Source of the DNA: Lachnospiraceae bacterium
GTDB lineage: Bacteria; Bacillota; Clostridia; Lachnospirales; Lachnospiraceae
Reading direction: 5' to 3'
Assembly: GCA_024696005.1 (NCBI GenBank)
Contig: JAILHF010000055.1
Coordinates: 49,459 to 113,458, forward strand
DNA length: 64,000 bases
The position numbers and the translations under genes were made by a program. Numbering within the stretch: position 1 is the stretch's first letter; each line of letters begins with the position of its first letter. The notes beneath the pieces are model-generated. The model made no database searches, was not told where the DNA came from, and saw only the letters and a list, made by a program, of their open reading frames with translations. Below are positions 36,076 to 44,986 of the stretch, one piece after another.

Positions 36076-36842
36076 AGACCGAGATCATATACAGCAGGAA
36101 CCGAAAAGAGGACATTGACCGCGCGCTGGAAGAGATCGCGGCCTTTCGCAGACAGTATGCCTCTGTGCTGACCGTGACGGACGGGCGCAGGGGCGAGGCG
36201 CTCTGCGGCGGGCTGATGATCTGCGGCGCGGTCACCGGTCTTGTCCTGGACAGCCTGATCACCCTTCCGCTTCTGCATCTCGGGATCTTCTTCCTGGGCC
36301 ACAGCTTCGCGGCAAAGAAAAGCATCGCAAGCTGGATCAGGGAGAACATGATCCGGAAGCGCTGCGCGGGGCTGATCGAGTCCGATGCCACGCTCGAAGG
36401 CCTGGTAAAGGATCTGGAAGAGCTCGGCGCTTATGTGGAGATCTCGAATGTCATGCAGGAATGCTACGAGCGCTATCAGGGGAAGATGGACGTGCGCGTG
36501 GATGAGCGGCGTGACGACAACGGGGAGAGCTGCCATGTCCTGAGCATCATTACCGACGGCTATTCGGACGATATCGGCAAAAGCGGCAGGGTAAAGATCC
36601 CGGGCATGACGAGGAGCTTTCCCATCTCCCCGGAAGCCTTTCAGAAGATCTTCCGCCGCGGCGTGATCGATTTTTCCTGGCTGGACGGACAGCTCAGCAC
36701 CTGTGCGCAGCGCATGCGGGCACTCCGGGAGGAGATCGGCGCCTTCGGTGCCGGAGCGCAAAAGGCCCTTCCGATGAAAGAAACGCCGGATGCCGTGGAA
36801 TTCCGGGACATCGGGGATAATCCCAGGGATATTCTCGATTAG
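36072..36842 (+). CDS. unknown 256-residue protein with one or two hydrophobic helices
   Basis: Translation appears to start at TTG (36072), coupled to the previous stop. The N-terminal 40 residues are soluble. A hydrophobic pair of helices lies near 47-77 (GLMICGAVTGLVLDSLITLPLLHLGIFFLG), and the remainder is soluble and charged. No family is recognised. It is the last gene of the pyrF-uraA-upp unit, ending at the hairpin upstream of pyrE. Confidence 0.55.
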   Translation: MKTEIIYSRNRKEDIDRALEEIAAFRRQYASVLTVTDGRRGEALCGGLMICGAVTGLVLDSLITLPLLHLGIFFLGHSFAAKKSIASWIRENMIRKRCAGLIESDATLEGLVKDLEELGAYVEISNVMQECYERYQGKMDVRVDERRDDNGESCHVLSIITDGYSDDIGKSGRVKIPGMTRSFPISPEAFQKIFRRGVIDFSWLDGQLSTCAQRMRALREEIGAFGAGAQKALPMKETPDAVEFRDIGDNPRDILD

Positions 36843-36871
36843 TTGAAAAAAGATGGAAAGTATGGTAAAGT
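36843..36871 (+). promoter_or_regulatory. promoter of pyrE
   Basis: TTGAAA and TAAAGT are separated by 17 bases. The transcription start falls near 36878, in the left arm of the following hairpin. Confidence 0.6.
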
Positions 36872-36906
36872 ATCACTGTCTGTGCTTGCAGACAGTGATT
36901 CTTTAT
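36872..36906 (+). terminator. terminator overlapping the pyrE transcription start
   Basis: ATCACTGTCTG (36872-36882) pairs perfectly with CAGACAGTGAT (36889-36899), followed by TCTTT. It should stop read-through from the upstream operon but not transcripts begun at the pyrE promoter. Confidence 0.75.
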
Positions 36907-36922
36907 TGAAAGGAAAGCCGGA

Positions 36923-37600
36923 ATGGATCAGTACAAGAAGGAATTTATCGATTTTATGGTGGAGTCGGAGGTGTTGAAATTCGGCGAGTTCACCCTGAAG
37001 AGCGGAAGGAAGTCCCCCTTCTTCATGAATGCTGGCGCTTATGTGACGGGAACGCAGCTCAGAAAGCTGGGGCAGTATTATGCGAGAGCCATAGAGGCGC
37101 ATTTCGGCCTGGACTTTGACGTGCTCTTCGGACCGGCATACAAGGGGATCCCTCTGGGCGTGGCGACGGCCATGGCCATCAGCGAGCTCTACGGGGTGGA
37201 TGTGCGCTACGCTTCCAACCGAAAGGAAGTGAAGGATCACGGCGATACGGGCATCATGCTCGGCAGCAATCTGAAGGACGGCGACAAGATCGTGATGATC
37301 GAGGACGTCACGACTTCCGGAAAATCCATCGAAGAGACCTTCCCGATCCTGAAAGCGCAGGCCGATGTGGAGATCAGGGGGCTGATCGTTTCCTTAAACC
37401 GCATGGAAAAAGGAAAAGGCGAGAAGAGCGCTCTTTCGGAGATCAGCGAGCTTTACGGCTTCCCGACCGCCGCGATCGTGACGATGGCGGATGTCACGGA
37501 GTATCTGTACGGACGGGAAAAGGACGGAACGGTACTGATCGATGATGCCAGAAAGGCAGCGATAGACGAGTATTACGCGCAATACGGAGCAAAGGAGTAA
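36923..37600 (+). CDS. pyrE: orotate phosphoribosyltransferase
   Basis: It joins orotate and PRPP to form OMP, the substrate of PyrF encoded 4 kb upstream. The 225-residue protein has the PRPP-binding motif VMIEDVTTSGKSIEET near 128-143. The KSGRKSPFFMNAG and GPAYKGIPLGVATA segments are those of this family. The AAAGGAAAG site precedes the ATG. It has its own promoter. Two small membrane-protein genes follow closely and may be in the same transcript. Confidence 0.96.
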   Translation: MDQYKKEFIDFMVESEVLKFGEFTLKSGRKSPFFMNAGAYVTGTQLRKLGQYYARAIEAHFGLDFDVLFGPAYKGIPLGVATAMAISELYGVDVRYASNRKEVKDHGDTGIMLGSNLKDGDKIVMIEDVTTSGKSIEETFPILKAQADVEIRGLIVSLNRMEKGKGEKSALSEISELYGFPTAAIVTMADVTEYLYGREKDGTVLIDDARKAAIDEYYAQYGAKE

Positions 37601-37605
37601 GCCAT

Positions 37606-37758
37606 ATGGAAGAGAGGACCTATCAGATCATGAGCCGCACGGGCGGTTGGAACATCGCACTGGGGATCGTTTCCATCGTCGTGGGTCTTTCGGCCGGTGT
37701 GCTGTTGATCATCGGCGGAAGCAAGCTTCTGGCAGGAAGATCAAAGATCATTTTCTGA
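37606..37758 (+). CDS. small single-helix membrane protein (50 residues)
   Basis: This ORF is too short for the supplied track. The ATG at 37606 follows AAAGGAG and the pyrE stop by five bases. The 50-residue product has a polar N-terminus (MEERTYQIMSRTGG), one long glycine-rich hydrophobic helix (about 16-39) and a basic end (SKLLAGRSK). It lies three bases before the next small membrane-protein gene, so the two are probably translated together. Confidence 0.65.
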   Translation: MEERTYQIMSRTGGWNIALGIVSIVVGLSAGVLLIIGGSKLLAGRSKIIF

Positions 37759-37761
37759 CGG

Positions 37762-38079
37762 ATGGGATTTCTGCTCAGATACAAATTTACGAATAAACGT
37801 CATCCGGCGATAGCGATCATGTCCGTGATACTTGCTTTGATCGGAACGGTTTCGCTCGTGCTGGTGATCGTTTCCACCTGCAAGAACGGCGGTGTGGCTT
37901 TGCCGCGCTACGGGATCACGGTGCTGCTCGCGCTGCTGATGTCCCTTGTCGGCCTGATCTTCGCGATCGTGGCCAGGACAAAACCCGACCGCTATACCTT
38001 TTTCCCCGATCTGGGGATCCTGTTGAACGGGCTGCTGCTTATTTCCTGCGGCGGGATCCTGTTCCTCGGGCTTTCTTGA
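37762..38079 (+). CDS. small three-helix membrane protein
   Basis: This 105-residue protein has three hydrophobic segments, near 16-38, 46-69 and 83-104. They are joined by short polar loops, one containing ARTKPDRYTF. It resembles small DUF6142-like membrane proteins common in Lachnospiraceae, but this assignment is from memory and uncertain. It immediately follows the 50-residue membrane protein and precedes the aminopeptidase gene by 40 bases. Function is unknown. Confidence 0.6.
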   Translation: MGFLLRYKFTNKRHPAIAIMSVILALIGTVSLVLVIVSTCKNGGVALPRYGITVLLALLMSLVGLIFAIVARTKPDRYTFFPDLGILLNGLLLISCGGILFLGLS

Positions 38080-38119
38080 TGAAGGAGATCCCGCCTGCGG
38101 GCGGTAAAAGAGGACCGGT

Positions 38120-40174
38120 ATGGAAGAACGCATGGAATTGGCGTGTGAGCGCCTGATTGAGAGAAAAGAAGAGCTTGAAACAAAAAACACGGTACTGCCG
38201 GGGGACTGGCAGGATTTTTTTGTGACGCAGGTCAGGCTCCTTCTGCTTCTGAAAGAGGTACGGGATGGCGCGGACAAGGCGCCGGTTGAAAAACTGAGGG
38301 AATGGAACCGCGAGCTGTATGCGGATATCCTTCCGGAGAATTATGAACGGAGCTGGTGCAATCCGACGCGAGCCGTCGAAGCCTTCGGCGGGGAGCTGGG
38401 ACGGCTTCTTTGTTCCGTTGCGGCCGAGATGCGCAGCGCGATCCGCTATGCCTTTGAAGGGGAAGATGAAGCGCTGCTGATCCGGATGGAACTTTTGCTC
38501 CAGCTTTTCTACATGACGGAGCAGGGTTTTGCGGAAGACAAGGCCGCTCCGGAATATGCGGTGTATAAAGAGGACTGGTATTCCTTTGTCAGTGATTATT
38601 TCGAGACGGAATACGAGCGCAGGGCGGCACAGCTTGTGGATCCGGAACGGGATTTTGCGCTGCGCATCATCCGGGAAGCCGACCTGGGCGGGACGGATTA
38701 TCTCTACCGTTTCGGGGAATACATCACGGAGAACGAGCGGAAGCTGGCGGAATATATCGGAAGCCTTCCCGAAGAGCGGATCGCGCAGATCGCGGATACC
38801 TGGACCGAAGGCTACCGCATCGGTTTTGTGAACTGCGGAAAGGATCTTTCGATCAAAACGAGCGTGAACATCCGCTATCCGCTGGGCTTTGAACGCGTGG
38901 TCAGGCGTGCGGTCTCCAACTTTGAGGCGATGGGCCTGGGCAGCGTGATCTACAGTCCCGGGGAGAACATCTTTTTCGGCCGCAGCGTCAGCAAGAACGG
39001 ATTTTTCGGTGCCAATCCGAATCCGCAGTTCGATTATGACCACAGAGAGGATATCGCTGTCCTTTTGGACGGACAGATGGTGACGCGCCGCCTGGAATGC
39101 ATCGAGCAGGGCTTTGCGGCGGTGAAGGAAAAGGCGAAGGGGCACGCGGGGCCTGCGGTAATGGAGGTCTTCGGAGAAACGCCTTTTGTGCCGAAGGAGA
39201 ATGCAAATGCCTGCCGTCTGAGCGAAGAGCAGCGCCGTCTGCAGGTACGCTTCCGGACGGAAAACCTTCGCATTGTGAACAATTACATACCCGGGGAAGA
39301 GCGGAGCTTTACGATCATCGCCTTTCCCGTTCCCGCCATCGGAGAGAAGTTCGAAGAGATCTTTGATGCGGTGGTGCGGATCAACACGCTGGATTATCGG
39401 AAATACCTCACGATCCAGAGCGTGATGATCGATGCCCTGAACGGGGCGAGAGCCGTTCATGTCAGGGGAATGGGCGGAAACCGCACGGAGCTGACGGTAA
39501 GCCTGATGCAGCCGGACGACAAAGAAAAACAGGCGGTTTACGAAAACTGCGTGGCGGATGTGAACATACCGGTGGGAGAGATCTTTACGACTCCGGTATT
39601 GAAAGGGACCGACGGCATCCTGCATGTGAGCCGGGTCTTTCTGAACGAACTGGAATTCAGGAATCTGTCCCTTGTTTTCAAGGACGGGATGGTGACGGAT
39701 TACGACTGCGCGAACTTCTCCGATCCCGCGGAGAACAGGCGCTATATCGAGGAAAACGTGCTCTTCCATCATAAGAGCCTTCCGATGGGAGAAGCAGCGA
39801 TCGGGACCAATACCACGGCCTATACGATGGCGAGAAAGTACGGGATCGAGGCGGTACTGCCCATCCTGATCGCCGAAAAGACAGGCCCGCATTTCGCGGT
39901 CGGGGATACCTGCTATTCCCATTCGGAAGATCTGCGGGTGTTCAATCCGGACGGGAAAGAGATCATCGCAAAGGACAATGAAGTATCGTCTTTGCGAAAG
40001 AGCGATCCGTCCAAAGCGTATTTCGGCTGTCATACGGATGTGACGCTTCCCTATGACGAGCTGGGACTGCTGGAAGGGATATTCGATGACGGCAGCCGCG
40101 TCAGCATCATAGAAAACGGACGTTTCGTGCTTCCGGGAACGGAAGAGCTGAACGAGGCGCTGGATGAGGGATAA
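38120..40174 (+). CDS. M29-like aminopeptidase with an N-terminal extension
   Basis: The C-terminal 400 residues of this 684-residue protein match the M29 (AmpS/PepS, thermophilic aminopeptidase) family. The metal-binding motifs are VGEIFTTP near 500, MGEAAIGTN near 560, EKTGPHFAVGDTCYSH near 595, and HTDVTLPY near 638. The first 270 residues are a soluble helical extension absent from ordinary M29 enzymes, which have about 410 residues. It would release N-terminal amino acids from peptides in the cytoplasm, using two metal ions. A ribosome-binding site, GAGGAC, is modest. The purE gene follows 21 bases later. Confidence 0.75.
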   Translation: MEERMELACERLIERKEELETKNTVLPGDWQDFFVTQVRLLLLLKEVRDGADKAPVEKLREWNRELYADILPENYERSWCNPTRAVEAFGGELGRLLCSVAAEMRSAIRYAFEGEDEALLIRMELLLQLFYMTEQGFAEDKAAPEYAVYKEDWYSFVSDYFETEYERRAAQLVDPERDFALRIIREADLGGTDYLYRFGEYITENERKLAEYIGSLPEERIAQIADTWTEGYRIGFVNCGKDLSIKTSVNIRYPLGFERVVRRAVSNFEAMGLGSVIYSPGENIFFGRSVSKNGFFGANPNPQFDYDHREDIAVLLDGQMVTRRLECIEQGFAAVKEKAKGHAGPAVMEVFGETPFVPKENANACRLSEEQRRLQVRFRTENLRIVNNYIPGEERSFTIIAFPVPAIGEKFEEIFDAVVRINTLDYRKYLTIQSVMIDALNGARAVHVRGMGGNRTELTVSLMQPDDKEKQAVYENCVADVNIPVGEIFTTPVLKGTDGILHVSRVFLNELEFRNLSLVFKDGMVTDYDCANFSDPAENRRYIEENVLFHHKSLPMGEAAIGTNTTAYTMARKYGIEAVLPILIAEKTGPHFAVGDTCYSHSEDLRVFNPDGKEIIAKDNEVSSLRKSDPSKAYFGCHTDVTLPYDELGLLEGIFDDGSRVSIIENGRFVLPGTEELNEALDEG

Positions 40175-40195
40175 GAATTCAAAGGAGGTAGTAAA

Positions 40196-40696
40196 ATGCC
40201 ACAGGTAGGGATTGTAATGGGCAGTGATTCGGACATGCCCGTGATGAGAAAGGCGGCGGAGGTGCTGGAGGAGCTGGGGATCAGCTTTTCGATGCGCATC
40301 ATCTCGGCACACCGGGAGCCGGATGTCTTTTTCGAATATGCAAAGAATGCGGAAGCCGAGGGGATCAAGGTGATCATCGCCGGAGCCGGAATGGCGGCGC
40401 ATCTGCCCGGCATGTGCGCGGCGATCTTTCCGATGCCCGTGATCGGGATCCCGATGCATACGACTTCACTGGGCGGACGCGATTCCCTGTATTCCATCGT
40501 GCAGATGCCTTCGGGGATCCCGGTGGCAACGGTGGCGATCGGAGGCGGGACGAATGCCGGGCTGCTGGCAGCGAAGATCCTGGCCACTTCCGACGAAAAA
40601 CTGCTGGAAAAACTGAAGGCGTACAGCCAAACGCTGAAGGAGGCTGTGGAAAAGAAGGACGCGAAACTTCAGGAATGCGGATACAAGGAGTATTAA
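40196..40696 (+). CDS. purE: N5-carboxyaminoimidazole ribonucleotide mutase
   Basis: It catalyses the CAIR-forming step of purine synthesis. The 166-residue protein has MGSDSDMPVM near 7-16, the catalytic SAHREPD near 42-48, and GAGMAAHLPGM near 65-75. The AAAGGAGGT site before its ATG is the closest to consensus in this region. No purK or purC gene is adjacent, so whether it acts as a class I mutase or a class II carboxylase was not checked. purM, purN and purD follow. Confidence 0.96.
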   Translation: MPQVGIVMGSDSDMPVMRKAAEVLEELGISFSMRIISAHREPDVFFEYAKNAEAEGIKVIIAGAGMAAHLPGMCAAIFPMPVIGIPMHTTSLGGRDSLYSIVQMPSGIPVATVAIGGGTNAGLLAAKILATSDEKLLEKLKAYSQTLKEAVEKKDAKLQECGYKEY

Positions 40697-40708
40697 AAGG
40701 AGGAGAGT

Positions 40709-41734
40709 ATGGATTACAAAAAGGCTGGAGTGGATATTGAAGCCGGTTACCGTTCCGTGGAGCTGATGAAGCAATATGTGTCAAAGACGATGCGCCCCGA
40801 GGTCCTGGGCGGGATCGGCGGCTTTGCGGGAGCGTTTTCCCTGGCTTCCATCAAAAACATGGAAAAGCCGACGCTGATCTCGGGTACCGACGGCGTGGGA
40901 ACAAAGATCAAGCTGGCATTTCTCCTGGACAAGCACGATACGGTCGGCATCGACTGCGTTGCGATGTGCGTGAACGATATCGCCTGCGCGGGAGCGGAAC
41001 CGCTCTTTTTCCTTGATTACATCGCCTGCGGCAGGAACATCCCCGAAAAGATCGCTTCGATCGTGAAGGGCGTTTCGGAAGGCTGCATCCAGGCGGGCTG
41101 CGCGCTGGTTGGCGGCGAGACGGCCGAGCATCCGGATCTGATGCCCGAGGAGGAATACGATCTGGCCGGTTTCGCGGTAGGCCTCGCGGATGAGAAGGAT
41201 ATCATCGACGGTCATGCGATCAAAGCAGGGGATACCCTGATCGGCATTGCGTCGAGCGGCGTGCACTCCAACGGGTTTTCGCTGGTCCGCAAGGTGTTCC
41301 CGATGACGAGCGACGCGCTGATCCGCTATAACAACGAGCTGGGGATGAGCCTGGGCGATGCCCTGCTCACGCCTACCAGGATCTATGTGAAAGCGCTGCG
41401 CGCGGTAAAGGAAGCCGGGCTCACGATCAAAGGCTGCAGCCATATCACCGGCGGCGGTTTTTACGAGAACATTCCCCGCATGCTGCCCGACGGCATCGGA
41501 GCGAAGGTGGAAAAGAAGAGCTACGAACGGCCGGTGATCTTTGACCTGCTGCAAAAGAGCGGTGATATCGATGAGCATGTCATGTACAATACCTACAATA
41601 TGGGTATCGGCATGGTCCTTGCCGTGGATCCCGCCGAAGCGGATGCCGTGGTGAAGGCACTGGAAGGAGCCGGGGAAAAGGCTTATGTCATCGGTGAGAC
41701 GGTCGCCGGAGAAAAGGAAGCGGTGATATGCTGA
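40709..41734 (+). CDS. purM: phosphoribosylformylglycinamidine cyclo-ligase
   Basis: It closes the imidazole ring to make AIR, using ATP. The 341-residue protein carries the [10 protein letters not shown] and [14 protein letters not shown] (about 54-67) segments and the C-terminal [16 protein letters not shown] motif of PurM. It starts 12 bases after purE and overlaps purN by seven bases (ATGCTGA), which couples their translation. Confidence 0.96.
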   Translation: MDYKKAGVDIEAGYRSVELMKQYVSKTMRPEVLGGIGGFAGAFSLASIKNMEKPTLISGTDGVGTKIKLAFLLDKHDTVGIDCVAMCVNDIACAGAEPLFFLDYIACGRNIPEKIASIVKGVSEGCIQAGCALVGGETAEHPDLMPEEEYDLAGFAVGLADEKDIIDGHAIKAGDTLIGIASSGVHSNGFSLVRKVFPMTSDALIRYNNELGMSLGDALLTPTRIYVKALRAVKEAGLTIKGCSHITGGGFYENIPRMLPDGIGAKVEKKSYERPVIFDLLQKSGDIDEHVMYNTYNMGIGMVLAVDPAEADAVVKALEGAGEKAYVIGETVAGEKEAVIC

Positions 41735-42333
41735 GAGTAGCGGTAATGGTAAGCGGCGGCGGAACGAATCTGCAGGCCATCATTGACGCGGTCGAGAGCG
41801 GGAAGATACGGGACACAAAGCTCGTGCGCGTGATCTCGAACAAGGCGGACGCCTATGCGCTCACGCGGGCCAAGGAGCACGGGATCGAGGCTGTGGCTGT
41901 GACGAGAAAGGATCATGCGGACAAGGAGGCTTTCCACGCTGCGCTTCTTGCGGCGCTTGATGAGGTCAAGCCCGACCTGGTCGTTCTTGCGGGATTCCTG
42001 GTCGTGCTTCCGCCCGAGATGGTGCAGCGTTACCGGGGGAGGATCATCAATATCCATCCGGCGCTGATCCCCTCGTTCTGCGGTGACGGGTTTTACGGAC
42101 TCAAAGTACACGAGGCGGCTCTGGCCAGAGGAGTAAAGGTCACCGGAGCCACGGTCCATTTCGTGGAGGAAGGGACCGACACGGGACCGATCATCGCGCA
42201 AAAAGCAGTAGAGGTGCTGCCCGGTGATACGCCGGAAGTCCTTCAGAAAAGGGTGATGGAACAGGCAGAGTGGATCCTGCTCCCGCAGGTGATCGACGAG
42301 ATCGCCACGGGCAGGCTCAAGATCGGAGGTTAA
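41728..42333 (+). CDS. purN: phosphoribosylglycinamide formyltransferase
   Basis: It transfers a formyl group from 10-formyltetrahydrofolate to GAR. The 201-residue protein has the GAR-binding [13 protein letters not shown] loop at 9-21, the [12 protein letters not shown] catalytic segment (Asn-His pair) near 107-118, and the downstream catalytic Asp in [11 protein letters not shown]. It overlaps purM by seven bases and precedes purD by four. Confidence 0.96.
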   Translation: MLRVAVMVSGGGTNLQAIIDAVESGKIRDTKLVRVISNKADAYALTRAKEHGIEAVAVTRKDHADKEAFHAALLAALDEVKPDLVVLAGFLVVLPPEMVQRYRGRIINIHPALIPSFCGDGFYGLKVHEAALARGVKVTGATVHFVEEGTDTGPIIAQKAVEVLPGDTPEVLQKRVMEQAEWILLPQVIDEIATGRLKIGG

Positions 42334-42337
42334 CGGG

Positions 42338-43609
42338 ATGAAGGTTATGATCGTTGGCGGCGGCGGACGCGAACATGCCATTGCCGCAAAGCTTAAGGAA
42401 AGCAAAAACTGCGACAGGCTCTATTGCGCACCGGGAAACGCCGGCATCGCGCAGATTGCCGAGTGCGTGCCCATCGGCGTGATGGAGTTTGACAAGATCA
42501 GGGATTTTGCGAAAAAGGAGCAGATCGATCTGGTGGTCGTTGCGCCGGATGATCCGCTGGCGGCCGGCCTGGTGGATGAGCTGGAGAAGGCAGGGCTTCG
42601 CGCTTTCGGACCCCGTAAGAATGCGGCGATCCTGGAGGGCAGCAAGGCTTTTTCCAAGGATCTCATGAAGAAGTACGGCATTCCCACGGCGGAATACGAG
42701 AATTTCGATTCCGCGGAGGAAGCGCTGCGCTATCTTGAGAGTGCTTCCTATCCCATCGTTCTGAAAGCGGACGGCCTGGCGCTCGGCAAGGGAGTGCTGA
42801 TCTGCGCGGATCATGCGGAGGCAGAGGCCGGCGTGAAAGAGATCATGGAAGACCGGAAGTTCGGCGATGCGGGAAAGCGCATGGTCGTGGAGCAGTTCAT
42901 GACGGGGCGTGAGGTTTCGGTCCTGACCTTTACGGACGGGAAGACGATCCGCGTCATGGCGAGTGCCCAGGATCACAAACGTGCAAAGGACAATGACGAA
43001 GGCCTCAATACCGGCGGCATGGGAACCTTTTCTCCGAGTCCGTTCTATACGGAGGAGATCCACGAGTACTGCATGAAGAACATCTATCAGCCTACCGTGG
43101 ATGCGATGGCAAAGGAAGGACGTGTATTTCAGGGCGTGATCTTTTTCGGCCTGATGCTCACGCCGGAGGGCCCGAAGGTTCTGGAATACAATGCCCGTTT
43201 CGGGGATCCGGAAGCGCAGGTGGTGCTCCCGCGCATGGAAAACGATCTGCTGGAAGTCATGGAAGCCTGCGTGGACGGCACGCTGGATAAGATCGAGCTG
43301 AAATTCAGGGATGAAGCGGCAGTATGTGTGGTCCTGGCTTCGGACGGCTATCCCCTGAGCTATGAAAAGGGGAAAGAGATCACGGGACTGGAAGCTTTTG
43401 AAGGGAAGAAGGATGCGTTCTGCTTCCATGCGGGCACAAAGTCCGGGGACGGAAAGGTCCTGACGAACGGCGGCCGTGTCCTGGGGATCACGGCACTCGG
43501 CGCAGATCTGAAGGAAGCACGCAAAAAAGCATACGAAGCGTGCGAATGGGTGCATTTTTCCAACAAATATATGCGCCATGACATCGGAAAAGCCATCGAT
43601 GAGGTTTGA
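42338..43609 (+). CDS. purD: phosphoribosylamine-glycine ligase
   Basis: This ATP-grasp enzyme makes GAR from phosphoribosylamine and glycine. The 423-residue length is normal. The N-terminal MIVGGGGREHAIAAKL is typical. The ATP-grasp core has KADGLALGKGVLI near 145-157 and a YNARFGDPEAQVVLPR segment near 285-300. It is the last gene of the purE-M-N-D cluster; purF, purL, purC and purH must lie outside the window. Confidence 0.97.
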   Translation: MKVMIVGGGGREHAIAAKLKESKNCDRLYCAPGNAGIAQIAECVPIGVMEFDKIRDFAKKEQIDLVVVAPDDPLAAGLVDELEKAGLRAFGPRKNAAILEGSKAFSKDLMKKYGIPTAEYENFDSAEEALRYLESASYPIVLKADGLALGKGVLICADHAEAEAGVKEIMEDRKFGDAGKRMVVEQFMTGREVSVLTFTDGKTIRVMASAQDHKRAKDNDEGLNTGGMGTFSPSPFYTEEIHEYCMKNIYQPTVDAMAKEGRVFQGVIFFGLMLTPEGPKVLEYNARFGDPEAQVVLPRMENDLLEVMEACVDGTLDKIELKFRDEAAVCVVLASDGYPLSYEKGKEITGLEAFEGKKDAFCFHAGTKSGDGKVLTNGGRVLGITALGADLKEARKKAYEACEWVHFSNKYMRHDIGKAIDEV

Positions 43610-43645
43610 TTTACATAACTGATTTACATAATTTGCAAAAAAAGC

Positions 43646-43674
43646 TGGATATTTTGTGAACTATGCTTTATAAT
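43646..43674 (+). promoter_or_regulatory. promoter of the SH3 membrane protein gene
   Basis: TGGATA and a perfect TATAAT are separated by 17 bases. Just upstream, GATTTACATAA occurs twice in direct repeat (43608-43631). Confidence 0.55.
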
Positions 43675-43746
43675 ATCAAATCGGGTATGGGTTTTCCGTT
43701 AAGGAAAATTGAACTTTTAGGAAAAATCGGGGAAAGGGATAGAACA

Positions 43747-44937
43747 ATGGAGAAAAGAAAGACAAATTGGGCCAGATACGGTCTGGCATTCCTGATGGCA
43801 ATGGTCCTCTTTTTCGCGATGCATGTAATGGCACACGCGGGGGAGGATGAGAACGAGGGAACGGCAACGGTCAAAGCCGGCAAGGAAAACGTTCGTGTGC
43901 GTGCCAGCGCCGTGGACGGAAGCGAAGTTGCGCATGTAAACGGCGGTGACAGCTTTACGGTTCTGGGTTCCACCACGGGCAGCGACGGTTACACCTGGTA
44001 TGAGATCAGCGGTACCGCGGGCGGCAACTCGATACGCGGTTATATCCGTGAGGATTTTGTGGATGTTACGGAAGCAACAACGCCCGACGAAGGCGCGGAT
44101 GAACCTGAGGATACGCAGGAGAGCGCACCGGGCGGAGAGGACGCGACACCAACGGATACATCGGTCCTCGGGACGATCCTGGCGATGGATCCGCCCGTTG
44201 GCGAGGACGGAAATGAAGCAACGCCTCCTTCGATGCCTGCAGGCTTTTCCGAGACGGAGATCATCGTGGGCGAGCGTCAGGTCAAGGCATGGCAGAAGGA
44301 TGATGTCTTCTATCTTTTCTATGCGACCTCTCCTTCCGGCAATGTAGGATGGTTTTTGTATGATTCCGGCGAAGGACGCTGGGTGCGTTACATGGATTTC
44401 CTTCTGGAGTACAACGCTTCCTCCGAAGCAACAGCCGGTGGCGGCGGTGTCAAGAAGGGCGTGGTGATCATGCTCGCGGTCCTTGTGGTCCTGCTTCTTG
44501 CGGCATGCGGTTTCCTTGCATTCCGCCTGTTCAGCGGCCGTGATTTCTATGATGATGATGACGACGATGATGATGATTATCGTCCCGCAAAGCGCACTGC
44601 TCCGAGCACCGGCAGCCAGAGACCCGCGTCGGCTTCTCCTGCCCGTCCGGCAGGCCAGGGACAGCGCCCGGCAGGCCAGCCCCGTCCGGCAGGCCAGGGA
44701 CAGCGTCCGGCAGGACAGCCCCGTCCGGCAGGTCAGGGACAGCGTCCGGCAGGTCAGCCCCGTCCGGCGGCAGGCCAGGGACAGCGCCCGGCAGGCCAGC
44801 CCCGTCCGGCAGGCCAGGGACAGCCGGTCCGCAGACAGAGCCAGGGCGGCGCACCTGTGACCAGACGCAGCCCGCAGGGAGCGAACGGACAGCGCCCCGT
44901 GCGCCAGAGCCGCCCCATGGATGACGATGAGGAGTAA
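43747..44937 (+). CDS. SH3-domain membrane protein with low-complexity tail
   Basis: The start at 43747, after GGGGAAAGGG, gives 396 residues with a signal peptide (about 1-30). An extracellular bacterial SH3 domain lies at about 38-105. A Pro/Glu/Thr-rich stretch and a small compact domain (about 155-220) come next. A membrane helix follows (about 237-260). After it there is a run of nine aspartates (about 269-277), then a tail made of RPAGQGQRPAGQP units. If the helix spans as predicted, the acidic run and the basic disordered tail face the cytoplasm. This could link wall sensing to an intracellular partner. No enzymatic domain is present. Confidence 0.75.
   Translation: MEKRKTNWARYGLAFLMAMVLFFAMHVMAHAGEDENEGTATVKAGKENVRVRASAVDGSEVAHVNGGDSFTVLGSTTGSDGYTWYEISGTAGGNSIRGYIREDFVDVTEATTPDEGADEPEDTQESAPGGEDATPTDTSVLGTILAMDPPVGEDGNEATPPSMPAGFSETEIIVGERQVKAWQKDDVFYLFYATSPSGNVGWFLYDSGEGRWVRYMDFLLEYNASSEATAGGGGVKKGVVIMLAVLVVLLLAACGFLAFRLFSGRDFYDDDDDDDDDYRPAKRTAPSTGSQRPASASPARPAGQGQRPAGQPRPAGQGQRPAGQPRPAGQGQRPAGQPRPAAGQGQRPAGQPRPAGQGQPVRRQSQGGAPVTRRSPQGANGQRPVRQSRPMDDDEE
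44640..44830 (+). repeat. tandem 39-bp coding repeats
   Basis: About four and a half units encode RPAGQGQRPAGQP, with one three-base (alanine) insertion. All stay in frame, so copy number may vary between strains without disrupting the protein. Confidence 0.85.
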
Positions 44938-44957
44938 GCCCTGAACGGAAAAACTGA

Positions 44958-44986
44958 TTGACAAAACACCTCTGATGTTATATGAT
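44958..44986 (+). promoter_or_regulatory. promoter of gntR-clpC
   Basis: TTGACA and TATGAT are separated by exactly 17 bases. The spacer and -10 box lie in the left arm and loop of the 14-bp inverted repeat that follows, so that repeat is a likely operator for the GntR protein. Confidence 0.85.

Noticed and set aside
37606-38079. Type I toxin-antitoxin pair
   Set aside because: No antisense RNA promoter or typical toxin motif could be seen; only the small membrane proteins are supported.
38039-40459. 806-codon minus-strand ORF opposite the aminopeptidase and purE
   Set aside because: Both plus-strand genes have clear family motifs and ribosome-binding sites; the antisense frame has none.
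44640-44830. Possible CRISPR-like array
   Set aside because: The 39-bp units are contiguous, in frame and encode RPAGQ repeats; there are no unique spacers or cas genes.
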